From assembly GCF_013620795.1 (NCBI RefSeq), contig NZ_LGLW01000001.1, positions 969,904-1,033,903 on the forward strand: DNA of 64,000 nt, written 5' to 3'. The notes beneath the pieces were generated by a model. That model was not told where the DNA came from. It worked only from the letters and a program-made list of their open reading frames with translations, and made no database searches. Positions 38,018 to 45,627 of the stretch are shown piece after piece (within the stretch, counting starts at the first letter, position 1; each line of letters starts with the position of its first letter). A program made the position numbers and the translations under genes. The DNA comes from Pseudomonas sp. Q2-TVG4-2. GTDB lineage: Bacteria; Pseudomonadota; Gammaproteobacteria; Pseudomonadales; Pseudomonadaceae.

Positions 38018-38563
38018 TCAATCGTGACGCAGCTGGTCGGCCAGCCGGTCGAGAGCCTGGCGCGAAATACGTTCGAGACGCGCCAGGCTGAATAGTCCAG
38101 TGATGGCCAGCACCATGCCGGCCATGGTCGGCAGGGTCGCCTGCCAGACCCCAGCGGCCATGCCGCGGGGATTGCCGGTGCCGTTGAGCGCCAACACATC
38201 GAACACCGCAATCATGCCGCTGACGGTGCCGAGCAGGCCCAGCAACGGGTACATCGCCACCAGCGTCTTGCTCATCCGCAGCGGACCGGTGAGCTGCTGC
38301 TGCGCCTGAGCCAGCCATGCATTGCGCACCGCGCGTTGCCAGCTGCCGGACTCATCGCCCAGTCGTGTCCAGGCCTCGCGGCGCGCGTCGACCCAGCGCG
38401 GGAATACCCGCCGCATGAACCACAGGCGCTCGAACACCAGCGTCCAATAAAGTACGCACAAGGCAGCCAATGCCCACATCACCGCGCCGCCCGCCGCCAT
38501 GAAGTCGAGCAGCGCATAGCCACTGTCGACCATGCGCAGCCAGTGCCCGTGCAGATCACTCAC
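38018..38563 (-). CDS. exbB: ExbB/TolQ-family proton channel (short)
   Basis: 181-residue stator protein with three probable membrane helices and the family pattern LVAMYPLLGLLGTVSGMIAV. GTG 38563 overlaps the stop of the long ExbB gene by eight bases; an internal ATG at 38533 is a less likely start. It is the typical partner of ExbD downstream. Short ExbB plus a long ExbB-like protein in one operon is the TonB2 signature. Confidence 0.92.
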   Translation of the reverse strand: MSDLHGHWLRMVDSGYALLDFMAAGGAVMWALAALCVLYWTLVFERLWFMRRVFPRWVDARREAWTRLGDESGSWQRAVRNAWLAQAQQQLTGPLRMSKTLVAMYPLLGLLGTVSGMIAVFDVLALNGTGNPRGMAAGVWQATLPTMAGMVLAITGLFSLARLERISRQALDRLADQLRHD

Positions 38564-39902
38564 GACGTGGCGTCCCCGACAGATGCAGCGCGATCAAGCC
38601 CGCGCTCTGCTGTTCAAGCAGCTGGATCAGCGACTTGCTGCGACTGGCCAGCAGGCTGTGCAGGAACAACAGCGGAATTGCTACCACCAGGCCCAACACG
38701 GTAGTCACCAGGGCCTGGGAAATACCGTCGGCCATCAGCCGCGAATCGCCCCCGCCGCTCTGGGTGATCGCCTGGAAGGTCACGATCATCCCGGTCACGG
38801 TGCCCAGCAGGCCAAGCAGCGGCGCCACTGCGCTGAGCAGTTTGAGTAGCGGCTGGCCGCGCTCCAGTGGCGGTGTTTCCTGAAGAATCGCCTCGTCGAG
38901 CTTCAGCTCCAGGGTTTCCAAATCCGACAGCTGCGGCTTGGGGCCGAGCACGCCGATGATGCGCCCCAGCGGATTGTCGTCGCGCGGTTGATTGAGCTCG
39001 CGCATCTGCCGGCCCACAGCGCGGCCAACGCCGGTCAGGTAGACCATGCGCCAGATGGCGAGCAGCAGACCGATGGCTCCCAGCACCAGGATGACCCAGC
39101 CAACCAGGCCGCCCTGCTGAACGCGATCCCACAGCTGCGGCTGGCGCTGCAACTGTGCCAGCAACGAGCCGCGGCTCGGATCGATCGGCAGGGTCGCGAG
39201 TGCATCGCCGCTGCTCAGGTAGTCATCGACCAGATCCATGCCGGAGGGCTGACGACTGGGTGTCAACAGCGCGCCGGCGCCGCTTTCATAGCGCAGGAAG
39301 GCGTCATCGGTGAAGGCAGAGAAACTGCCGATACGCAGCACCGGCTGCACGCTACGCTGCCCATCGGCGCCCACTACCGGGAGCTCAACCTGCTCGACGC
39401 GACCGCTGGCGGCGAGATCCTCGAGCAAGGTCATCCAAAAACTATCCAGATCGTCCGCAGAAGGCAGTGCGCGGCTTTCGGCCAGTGCCTTGAGTCGTTC
39501 GAGCCGCTCCGGGTACTGAGCGTTGAGCAGGCTGTCCTGCCACTGTCCGGCGATATCGCCGGCGCTCTGACGAACTACGCCGAACAGCTCGCCGAGATGG
39601 CCAACCCGCTGCGCCAGGAGCTTTTCCTGCTCGGCCAGTTCGGCTTCCTGGCGGTCGAACTCGGCCTTCAGGCGCTCGGCTTCGGCTTTCTGCTTTTCCA
39701 GCGCTGCAGTGGCACCTGCCAGCAACTGCGCCTGTTCACTGCGATTCTGGATGAATGCCTGTTCGCGCGCCTGCATGGCCTCGACCTCCGCGGCGCGCTC
39801 GCTGCGGATGCGCTGCAGCAGCTGATCAGGATTCAAGGGCTCGGCTGCCTGAGCCAGAGCAGGCAACAGACCGATGAACAGCAATGTCAGCAAACGGCTC
39901 AT
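38556..39902 (-). CDS. Long MotA/TolQ/ExbB protein (TtpC-like)
   Basis: 448-residue protein: signal-like N terminus (MSRLLTLLFIGLLPALAQAA), a long periplasmic domain with coiled coil (about 30-115, for example EKQKAEAERLKAEFDRQEAE), then three membrane helices and the stator pattern SAVAPLLGLLGTVTGMIVTF. In Vibrio TonB2 clusters this protein (TtpC) is needed for TonB2 function. ATG 39902 has AGGAGG upstream. Confidence 0.9.
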   Translation of the reverse strand: MSRLLTLLFIGLLPALAQAAEPLNPDQLLQRIRSERAAEVEAMQAREQAFIQNRSEQAQLLAGATAALEKQKAEAERLKAEFDRQEAELAEQEKLLAQRVGHLGELFGVVRQSAGDIAGQWQDSLLNAQYPERLERLKALAESRALPSADDLDSFWMTLLEDLAASGRVEQVELPVVGADGQRSVQPVLRIGSFSAFTDDAFLRYESGAGALLTPSRQPSGMDLVDDYLSSGDALATLPIDPSRGSLLAQLQRQPQLWDRVQQGGLVGWVILVLGAIGLLLAIWRMVYLTGVGRAVGRQMRELNQPRDDNPLGRIIGVLGPKPQLSDLETLELKLDEAILQETPPLERGQPLLKLLSAVAPLLGLLGTVTGMIVTFQAITQSGGGDSRLMADGISQALVTTVLGLVVAIPLLFLHSLLASRSKSLIQLLEQQSAGLIALHLSGTPRRE

Positions 39903-40669
39903 TGCGCAGCCTCCTTGGCCAAGGTCTTCACGGGCAGTTCGAGCCAGGTGGGTGCTTGTTGTTGACGGGCAATGGCGATGGCTTTGGTAATCGGCCGGCG
40001 CGCACTGCCGCCAAGCAGTTCCCAGGCACGGGTCTGTGGGTTCCACCAGCCGCTCTCGTGGGCATCCAGGGTCTGGTAATACAGCATGGTCCGGCCCAGG
40101 CGCAGGAACTCGACGCTACGGCTGCCGCCTTCGACGGGCAGTTCGCCGCGCCAGGCTTCCAGTGTTCTGCCGTAATCACTCTCGATCTGATAGGCCTCGA
40201 GAATGCGCCGGTACTTCTCGGCCAGGCTTACATCGGCGCGGGCCTGCATGTCCTGCAGGCTGGCCAGACGGTCGGCGCGCTCATCGGGTAGGAACGGCAG
40301 ATCCGCCGCGATGAATTCTTCGAGCACTTCGATCATCCGCCCCATCTGCGGCGCAACGGCCTCCTGGGTGCGCTCGATGCTGTCCAGTTGGCGCTGGAAG
40401 TCATCAAGCTCTTTGCGCTGCCCCGCGGTGAGCTCGGTCAGCTGCTCGTTATAAGCTTTCAGTGCCTCAGCCTGCTGCACTGCACTGCGATAGTCGTTGA
40501 GCATCTGCCGGGTCGCATCATCGAGCTGCTCGATGCGCGCTTGCGATGCCTTGGCCTCAGTGGCCAGGCGCTGGCTCTCCTCCAGCGCGGCATCCAACGG
40601 AGCTGCGTGAAGCTGCACGCAGCATGGCAGCACGGCGACCGCCAGAAGGCGAGGAATAAGGGCTTGCAT
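39899..40669 (-). CDS. DUF3450 periplasmic coiled-coil protein
   Basis: 256-residue secreted protein: signal peptide (cleaved near LHAAP), then a long helical coiled coil and a C-terminal segment (PQTRAWELLGGSARRPITKA). This is DUF3450, the first gene of TonB2-like operons in Vibrio and relatives. Its stop overlaps the long ExbB start by four bases. ATG 40669 has AAGGA upstream, and a Fur-box-like site is 36 bases before the start. Confidence 0.88.
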   Translation of the reverse strand: MQALIPRLLAVAVLPCCVQLHAAPLDAALEESQRLATEAKASQARIEQLDDATRQMLNDYRSAVQQAEALKAYNEQLTELTAGQRKELDDFQRQLDSIERTQEAVAPQMGRMIEVLEEFIAADLPFLPDERADRLASLQDMQARADVSLAEKYRRILEAYQIESDYGRTLEAWRGELPVEGGSRSVEFLRLGRTMLYYQTLDAHESGWWNPQTRAWELLGGSARRPITKAIAIARQQQAPTWLELPVKTLAKEAAQ

Positions 40670-40704
40670 TGATGGGTCCTTGCAGACGAAGGTCAAACTC
40701 GAAA

Positions 40705-40723
40705 GAGAAACATTATCATCTAC
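40705..40723. promoter_or_regulatory. Possible Fur box
   Basis: On the minus strand GTAGATGATAATGTTTCTC matches the Fur consensus GATAATGATAATCATTATC at about 13 of 19 positions, with an intact ATGATAAT core. It sits 36-54 bases before the DUF3450 start. TonB systems are commonly iron-repressed, which supports it; the match is only fair. Confidence 0.45.
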
Positions 40724-40783
40724 ATGCGCGAAGGAAGGCAACCCGGGCAAGACGTCGCAGCCCAGGCAAAGCGGAGCGTTTCG

Positions 40784-40797
40784 TTGAGCTGGATCAA
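40784..40797. promoter_or_regulatory. ANR/FNR box
   Basis: TTGAGCTGGATCAA matches the ANR/FNR box TTGAT-N4-ATCAA at 9 of 10 fixed positions. It is 70-83 bases before the OmpW-type pseudogene. OmpW/OprG genes are commonly controlled by FNR/ANR, so the regulatory site seems to remain although the gene is broken. Confidence 0.65.
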
Positions 40798-40866
40798 AAT
40801 CGGGGGGCCTTGCGCCCTACCATGACCAGCAATTGCAACACAGGCATGTCTCGATGGAGCTCCATT

Positions 40867-41541
40867 ATGCGCAAGACCCTGTTTACCGCTTCCGTGCTGG
40901 CCGTGGCCCTCACCACTCCCTTCGCCCAGGCCCATCAGGCTGGTGATGTCATCCTGCGTGCCGGCGCGATCAACGTTGATCGCCGGGAAGATAGCGGGGA
41001 CATTTATGTAGGCGCGCTTTCAACCGACGTCCCAGGAACCAAGGCTAGCCTCGATAGCGACACGCAACTGGGTCTGAACTTCGCCTACATGCTGACTGAC
41101 AAGATCGGCATCGAACTGCTCGCCGCAAGCCCTTTCACCCACGACGTGGGCGTGGCGGGTATGCCTAGCCGTTTTGCATCGTTGAACGGAAAGCTGGGCG
41201 AACTCAAGCATCTTCCACCAACGCTGAGCGTCGTGTATTACCCACTCGACCGTAAGTCGGCATTCCAACCCTATGCGAGCGCGAGGCCTCAACTACACTT
41301 GGTTCTTTGATGACAAGCTCACCAGCGAGGCCGAAGGAAGGGCTTTAGCGACCTGGACATGAAGGACTCGTGAGGCCTGGCTGCACAAGTTGGCATGGGT
41401 CACATGCTCACCGAAAACGTAATGGTCAACGCCCAGGTTCGCTATATCGACATCGATACCACCGGTGCCACCAACTTTGACGGAGCCAAGGTGAACGTCG
41501 ATGTGGACGTTGACATGGTCGGCCTCGGCTACAAGTTCTGA
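40867..41541 (+). pseudogene. oprG: OprG/OmpW-family outer membrane protein, broken
   Basis: The signal peptide (MRKTLFTASVLAVALTTPFA) and first beta strands (HQAGDVILRAGAINVD) are those of OprG. Reading frame 1 stays good to about 41280, then an extra base at about 41284 shifts it to give a stop at 41308; the family sequence continues in the next frame (LNYTWFFDDKLTSEAE) until a missing base near 41339 restores frame 1. A TGA at 41371-41373 then replaces a conserved tryptophan, after which the family end (...VGLGYKF, stop 41539-41541) reads on. About four residues before the end also seem missing. Total about 224 codons against about 232 in P. aeruginosa OprG. Synteny (zrm-type operon, oprG, epimerase) fits PA4063-PA4068. 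GGAG before the start is intact. Confidence 0.85.
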
Positions 41542-41575
41542 CGGAACCGGCATACCGCTGGATCGTAGAGACGAC

Positions 41576-41604
41576 AAAGGCGCCCTTGGGCGCCTTTATT
41601 TTTT
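41576..41604 (+). terminator. Intrinsic terminator after the oprG pseudogene
   Basis: AAAGGCGCCC (41576-41585) pairs perfectly with GGGCGCCTTT (41588-41597), followed by ATTTTTT. It sits between convergent genes and may end both transcripts. Confidence 0.92.
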
Positions 41605-42542
41605 CAGCTTCCGCTAACGCCCAACAACCTCGCCAGCCCTGTGCGTATGTCGGTGACGGGCTCCGGCAGACGAAAACGCTGCAGCAACCGCTCGTTATTG
41701 GCCCTCGAATGGCGTATATCGCCACCGCGGGCTTGTTGATAGTTCACCGGCGGCAGCTTACCCAACACATCGCCGATCGCCGTCAGTAATTCATTCAGGC
41801 TGGTCGCGTGGCTCAGGCCGACGTTTACCGCACCGACTTCAACGGTCGGATGCTCCAACGCCTGCAGCAGCACCTCGACCAAGTCGCCGACATACAGGAA
41901 GTCGCGGGTCTGCTCGCCATCGCCAAACACGGTGATCGGCAGCCCCTGTTGCGCACGCTCGGTAAAGATACTGATGACGCCCGAGTACGGCGAAGACGGA
42001 TCCTGGCGCGGCCCGTAGATGTTGAAGAAGCGGAACACCACCGGCTCCAGCCCATGCTGGCGCCGATAGAAGTCGAGGTAATGTTCGCTGGCCAGCTTGT
42101 CCGCCGCATAGGGGGTCAAGGGTGCCTTCGACGTATCTTCGTCAATGGACTGCCCCTCTCCATTGTTGCCGTAGACCGCTGCACTTGAAGCAAAGACGAC
42201 TCGGCATACGCCAGCCTCGCGCATCGCCTCACACAGGTTCAGCGTGCCCACCAGATTGCTCTGATGCGTGCCAAGCGGATCGTCGACCGATGCCTGCACC
42301 GACGCCACGGCAGCCAGATGCACCACGGCCCGGCAACCCTGAACAGCGCGCCGCACAGTCTGTGCATCAGCTACATCGCCCTCGATCAGCTCCACCCCGG
42401 CATCGACCGGCAGGTTACTGCGCTTGCCAGTCGACAGATTGTCCAGCACCCGCACCGGATGGCCGCGAGCGACTAGCACATCGACCAGATTCGAGCCGAT
42501 GAAGCCGGCGCCCCCGGTAACCAGAATGGGTGATTCAGACAT
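41604..42542 (-). CDS. NAD-dependent epimerase/dehydratase (extended SDR)
   Basis: 312-residue sugar-nucleotide epimerase-like SDR. The NAD motif GGAGFIGSNLVD is at the start and the catalytic YxxxK pair is in TPYAADK; the chain has the sugar-nucleotide epimerase patterns VFASSAAVYG and NIYGPRQDPSS. It matches the P. aeruginosa PA4068 neighbour of oprG. Likely substrate UDP-glucose or similar. ATG 42542; the stop of the upstream gene overlaps it by eight bases. Confidence 0.9.
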   Translation of the reverse strand: MSESPILVTGGAGFIGSNLVDVLVARGHPVRVLDNLSTGKRSNLPVDAGVELIEGDVADAQTVRRAVQGCRAVVHLAAVASVQASVDDPLGTHQSNLVGTLNLCEAMREAGVCRVVFASSAAVYGNNGEGQSIDEDTSKAPLTPYAADKLASEHYLDFYRRQHGLEPVVFRFFNIYGPRQDPSSPYSGVISIFTERAQQGLPITVFGDGEQTRDFLYVGDLVEVLLQALEHPTVEVGAVNVGLSHATSLNELLTAIGDVLGKLPPVNYQQARGGDIRHSRANNERLLQRFRLPEPVTDIRTGLARLLGVSGS

Positions 42543-43419
42543 AACGGTAGTAACGCTCCAGCAGGGTCGGCAGCCCGGTGCGCCAGGCGCGAGGCTTGAT
42601 GCCAAATGTATTGAAGATCTTCTTGCACGCCAGCACGCCATGCTGTGGCTCGTCTGCCGCATCCGGACAGGCCGCATGAGCGACGGGGGTCAGGCGGTCG
42701 ATTGTCAGCTGTCGATGATGCGCCGCCTCGGCGAGGAGTGCCTGACCGACCACCAGCGGGGTCGAAGCCTCGTGCCCACCATAGTGATAGGTTCCCCACA
42801 GCGGCGCCTGACAATCCAGTTGCTTCAGCACAGCCAGGACCACCCGCGCCGCGTCTTCGACCGGCGTAGGGTTGCCACGCCGGTCGTCGGCGAGACACAG
42901 CTCATCGTCCTGCTCGAGACGTTGAAGAAATCGCCCCAGCAAACCGTCCGAGCTGTCATCAAGCAGCCAGCCGAAACGCAGCAGAACGTGACGCGGGCAG
43001 AGCGAGCGGACACTTTGCTCCATACGCCACAGGGCGCGGCTGCGGACGTCCAATGGTGCAACTTCGTCCCTTTCGCTGTAAGCGGTGGTGCGAGCGCCAT
43101 CGAATACACGGTAGCTAGACGGTTGCATCAGAACGAACTGATGGTGCTGGCACAGATGCGCCAACCGTTCCACCGCCCGTTCCTGATTGGCCAACACCTC
43201 ATCGTCGACTTGGCCACTTTGAAACCAGTCGAAATAGTAGGCGAGATTGATCACGACATCCGGGCGATCGGCATCGAGCAATTCAGTCAGACTGGACGCA
43301 TCCCAGCCCTGAGCAGGCGGGCGCGGCGCGAGGAAGCCGATGTCTTCCTCTGCGCCGAGGCGGATAAGCGCCTGACCCAGGGCATTGCCGCCGCCCAACA
43401 GCATCAGGCGCATTCGCAT
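42535..43419 (-). CDS. RmlD-like SDR-fold protein
   Basis: 294-residue Rossmann-fold protein, like the PA4069 neighbour in P. aeruginosa and related to dTDP-4-dehydrorhamnose reductases. A GGGNALGQA nucleotide loop follows the start MRMRLMLLGGG. I could not confirm a catalytic YxxxK, so the enzymatic role is uncertain. It lies between ssb (11 bases upstream) and the epimerase gene (eight-base overlap). Start ATG 43419 (or 43413). Confidence 0.75.
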   Translation of the reverse strand: MRMRLMLLGGGNALGQALIRLGAEEDIGFLAPRPPAQGWDASSLTELLDADRPDVVINLAYYFDWFQSGQVDDEVLANQERAVERLAHLCQHHQFVLMQPSSYRVFDGARTTAYSERDEVAPLDVRSRALWRMEQSVRSLCPRHVLLRFGWLLDDSSDGLLGRFLQRLEQDDELCLADDRRGNPTPVEDAARVVLAVLKQLDCQAPLWGTYHYGGHEASTPLVVGQALLAEAAHHRQLTIDRLTPVAHAACPDAADEPQHGVLACKKIFNTFGIKPRAWRTGLPTLLERYYRYV

Positions 43420-43429
43420 GGATTGAACT

Positions 43430-43948
43430 CTAGAACGGGATATCGTCGTCGAAACTGTCATAGTCCGGAGCAGGCTGCTGAGCAGGCTGCGGCTGAGACT
43501 GCGACTGCGGGCGCGACTGCTGCTGCGGCTGCGAATCGCGCTGCGGACGCGGCTGGGACTGGGACTGGGACTGGGACTGGCGTGGAGCATCATCCGAACT
43601 GCCACCACGGCCACCGAGCAGTTGCATGGTGCCGCCCATATCTACGACCACCTCGGTGGTGTAGCGCTTGACGCCGTCCTTTTCCCATTCGCGCGTCTGC
43701 AGGCGGCCTTCGATGTAGCACTGCGAGCCCTTGCGCAGGTACTCACCGGCAATTTCGGCGACCTTGCCGAACAGCACAACACGGTGCCACTCGGTGCGTT
43801 CCTGCTGCTGGCCGGTCTGCTTGTCCTTCCAGTTGTCAGTGGTGGCCAGCGTGATGTTGGTCACCGCATTGCCATTGGGCATGTAGCGGGTTTCCGGGTC
43901 GCCGCCGACATTGCCGATCAAGATGACTTTATTCACCCCTCTGGCCAT
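43430..43948 (-). CDS. ssb: Single-stranded DNA-binding protein
   Basis: 172 residues. The N-terminal OB fold ([40 protein letters not shown]) binds ssDNA as a tetramer; a Gln/Ser/Pro-rich linker and the conserved acidic C-terminal tip ([11 protein letters not shown]) recruit repair and replication proteins. The linker is encoded in part by a CTGGGA tandem repeat at 43553-43580. ATG 43948 has AGGAG upstream. Gene order ssb-MFS-uvrA matches P. aeruginosa. Confidence 0.98.
   Translation of the reverse strand: MARGVNKVILIGNVGGDPETRYMPNGNAVTNITLATTDNWKDKQTGQQQERTEWHRVVLFGKVAEIAGEYLRKGSQCYIEGRLQTREWEKDGVKRYTTEVVVDMGGTMQLLGGRGGSSDDAPRQSQSQSQSQPRPQRDSQPQQQSRPQSQSQPQPAQQPAPDYDSFDDDIPF
43553..43580 (+). 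repeat. CTGGGA tandem repeat inside ssb
   Basis: Four copies of CTGGGA plus CTGG. In the minus-strand gene it codes for repeated Ser-Gln in the disordered linker, so gain or loss of units would keep frame. Confidence 0.85.
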
Positions 43949-44128
43949 GGGTAACTCCTTTATTTCTGCATGAATTGGGTTGGCTCACTGGAGAGAGTCC
44001 CCGCAACCCGGGGAAAAGCCAATGACCGTGAATCTTACCTTACCGCCCCATCTCGGCCAACCGGCGCGACCTCAAGCAGTGGAGCAGTAGACAGCACACG
44101 ATGCCATCACGCTCAGCAAACAGCCTGG

Positions 44129-45496
44129 TTAGGCGACCAGGCGATCGAGCGCGGCCCGATCCAAGACCTGCATGTCGACCTTGACGTAGGCGGCCGACTC
44201 CTCGGCGATCACTACGACATCCGACACACCGGGGACCGCCAGCATGTCCTCGGCCAGGGCAGGATTGCGCACCGCATCGACCGACAACGACAATCGCAGA
44301 CCGGTGACGTAAGGTGGCTCACGCATACGCCATGCCACCAGCAGCCACAGCACGCAAAGCACGGCGCAGCCGGCAAAAACCAGCGCCAGACCGCCCACCT
44401 GGTAAAACCAGCCCCCGAGGACGCCGCCCACACCAGCGCCGAGAAACTGGCTGGTGGAATACACCCCCATCGCCGTGCCCTTGCCCCCGGCCGGCGCCAC
44501 TTTGCTGATAAGCGAAGGCAGTGATGCCTCCAGCAGGTTGAATGCGATAAAAAACACGATCATGCCGCCGACCAGCGACCAAAGTCCGCTGCCGAACCAC
44601 CAGAAAAACAGCTCGGCGCACAGCAGCACAATCACCGCGCTTAACACGACCCGCCTCATCTGACGCTTCTTCTCGCCATAGATGATGAACGGGACCATCC
44701 CGAAGAAGCCGACCATCAGCGCAGTGAGGTAGACCCACCAGTGTTCATCCCGGGGCAGCGCCGCCTCATCCACCAGTGCCAGCGGCAGCGCAACAAAACT
44801 CGCCATGAGAATCGCATGCAGGGCAAGAATGCTGAAATCCAGGCGAAGGAGATCCGGATGACGCAGCGTTGCGCCGAGCGCCTGCTTGGCAACACCCGAC
44901 TCTCGATGCCGCAGATGATGGTGAGCGCGTGGTAGCGTAGCGACAACCACCCCGCCGAGCAGCGCCATTCCCGCCGTCGTCCAAAACAGGCCGGACAGCC
45001 CGAACGCACGCGTCAGCAGCGGGCCAACGATCATCGCCACCGCGAAGGAAACGCCGATACTCATGCCGATCATGGCCATCGCTTTGGTGCGATGCTGTTC
45101 CCGGGTGAGATCCGACAACAACGCCATGACCGCCGCCGAGATGGCCCCGGCTCCTTGCAGAATGCGACCGGCAATGACGCCCCAGATGGAATCGGCCGTC
45201 GCTGCCAGTACGGCACCCGCAGCAAAAACAAGCAGGCCGAAGTAGATCACCGGCAACCGGCCGATCCGATCGGAAAGCATGCCGAACGGAATTTGTAGCA
45301 GTGCCTGGGTCAAACCATAAGCACCGATTGCGAGACCGATGAGCGCTGGCGTCGCACCCTGCAGTTCCATGCCATAGGTCGCCAGCACGGGCAGGACCAT
45401 GAACATGCCGAGCATGCGAAACGCGAAAACCAGGGCCAGCCCGGAAGCTGCGCGGGTTTCTCTGGCGCTCATGCGCTCGCTGTAGGGATCCTGCAT
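44129..45496 (-). CDS. MFS transporter (YajR-like)
   Basis: 455-residue major facilitator with about 12 membrane segments, MFS loop motif [20 protein letters not shown], and a C-terminal cytosolic ferredoxin-like domain (about residues 395-455) as in YajR. Exporter, substrate unknown. Start ATG 45496; ATG 45472 is an alternative. Next to ssb and divergent from uvrA, as in P. aeruginosa PA4232-PA4234. Confidence 0.88.
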   Translation of the reverse strand: MQDPYSERMSARETRAASGLALVFAFRMLGMFMVLPVLATYGMELQGATPALIGLAIGAYGLTQALLQIPFGMLSDRIGRLPVIYFGLLVFAAGAVLAATADSIWGVIAGRILQGAGAISAAVMALLSDLTREQHRTKAMAMIGMSIGVSFAVAMIVGPLLTRAFGLSGLFWTTAGMALLGGVVVATLPRAHHHLRHRESGVAKQALGATLRHPDLLRLDFSILALHAILMASFVALPLALVDEAALPRDEHWWVYLTALMVGFFGMVPFIIYGEKKRQMRRVVLSAVIVLLCAELFFWWFGSGLWSLVGGMIVFFIAFNLLEASLPSLISKVAPAGGKGTAMGVYSTSQFLGAGVGGVLGGWFYQVGGLALVFAGCAVLCVLWLLVAWRMREPPYVTGLRLSLSVDAVRNPALAEDMLAVPGVSDVVVIAEESAAYVKVDMQVLDRAALDRLVA

Positions 45497-45566
45497 GTGG
45501 GGTCTCGCTTGAATTAACCGGCGGCGATTCTAGCAGCCATCCCCTGCTCGGCACAGGCTCGTTGCT

Positions 45567-45596
45567 TTGCCGCAATGTCGCTGCTAGCCGTATACT
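45567..45596 (+). promoter_or_regulatory. Probable uvrA promoter
   Basis: -35 TTGCCG (45567-45572), 18-bp spacer, -10 TATACT (45591-45596), 32 bases before the uvrA start. No LexA box (CTGT-N8-ACAG) could be found around it. Confidence 0.5.
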
Positions 45597-45627
45597 TTCG
45601 GGTTTTCGCCCGCCATGCGAGGCTGCT

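Noticed and set aside
43500..43580. Possible CRISPR-like or transposon repeat
   Set aside because: Six-base units inside the coding linker of ssb; too short and without spacers.
45541..45600. A LexA box in front of uvrA
   Set aside because: CTG and CAG occur seven bases apart instead of ten; not a LexA site.
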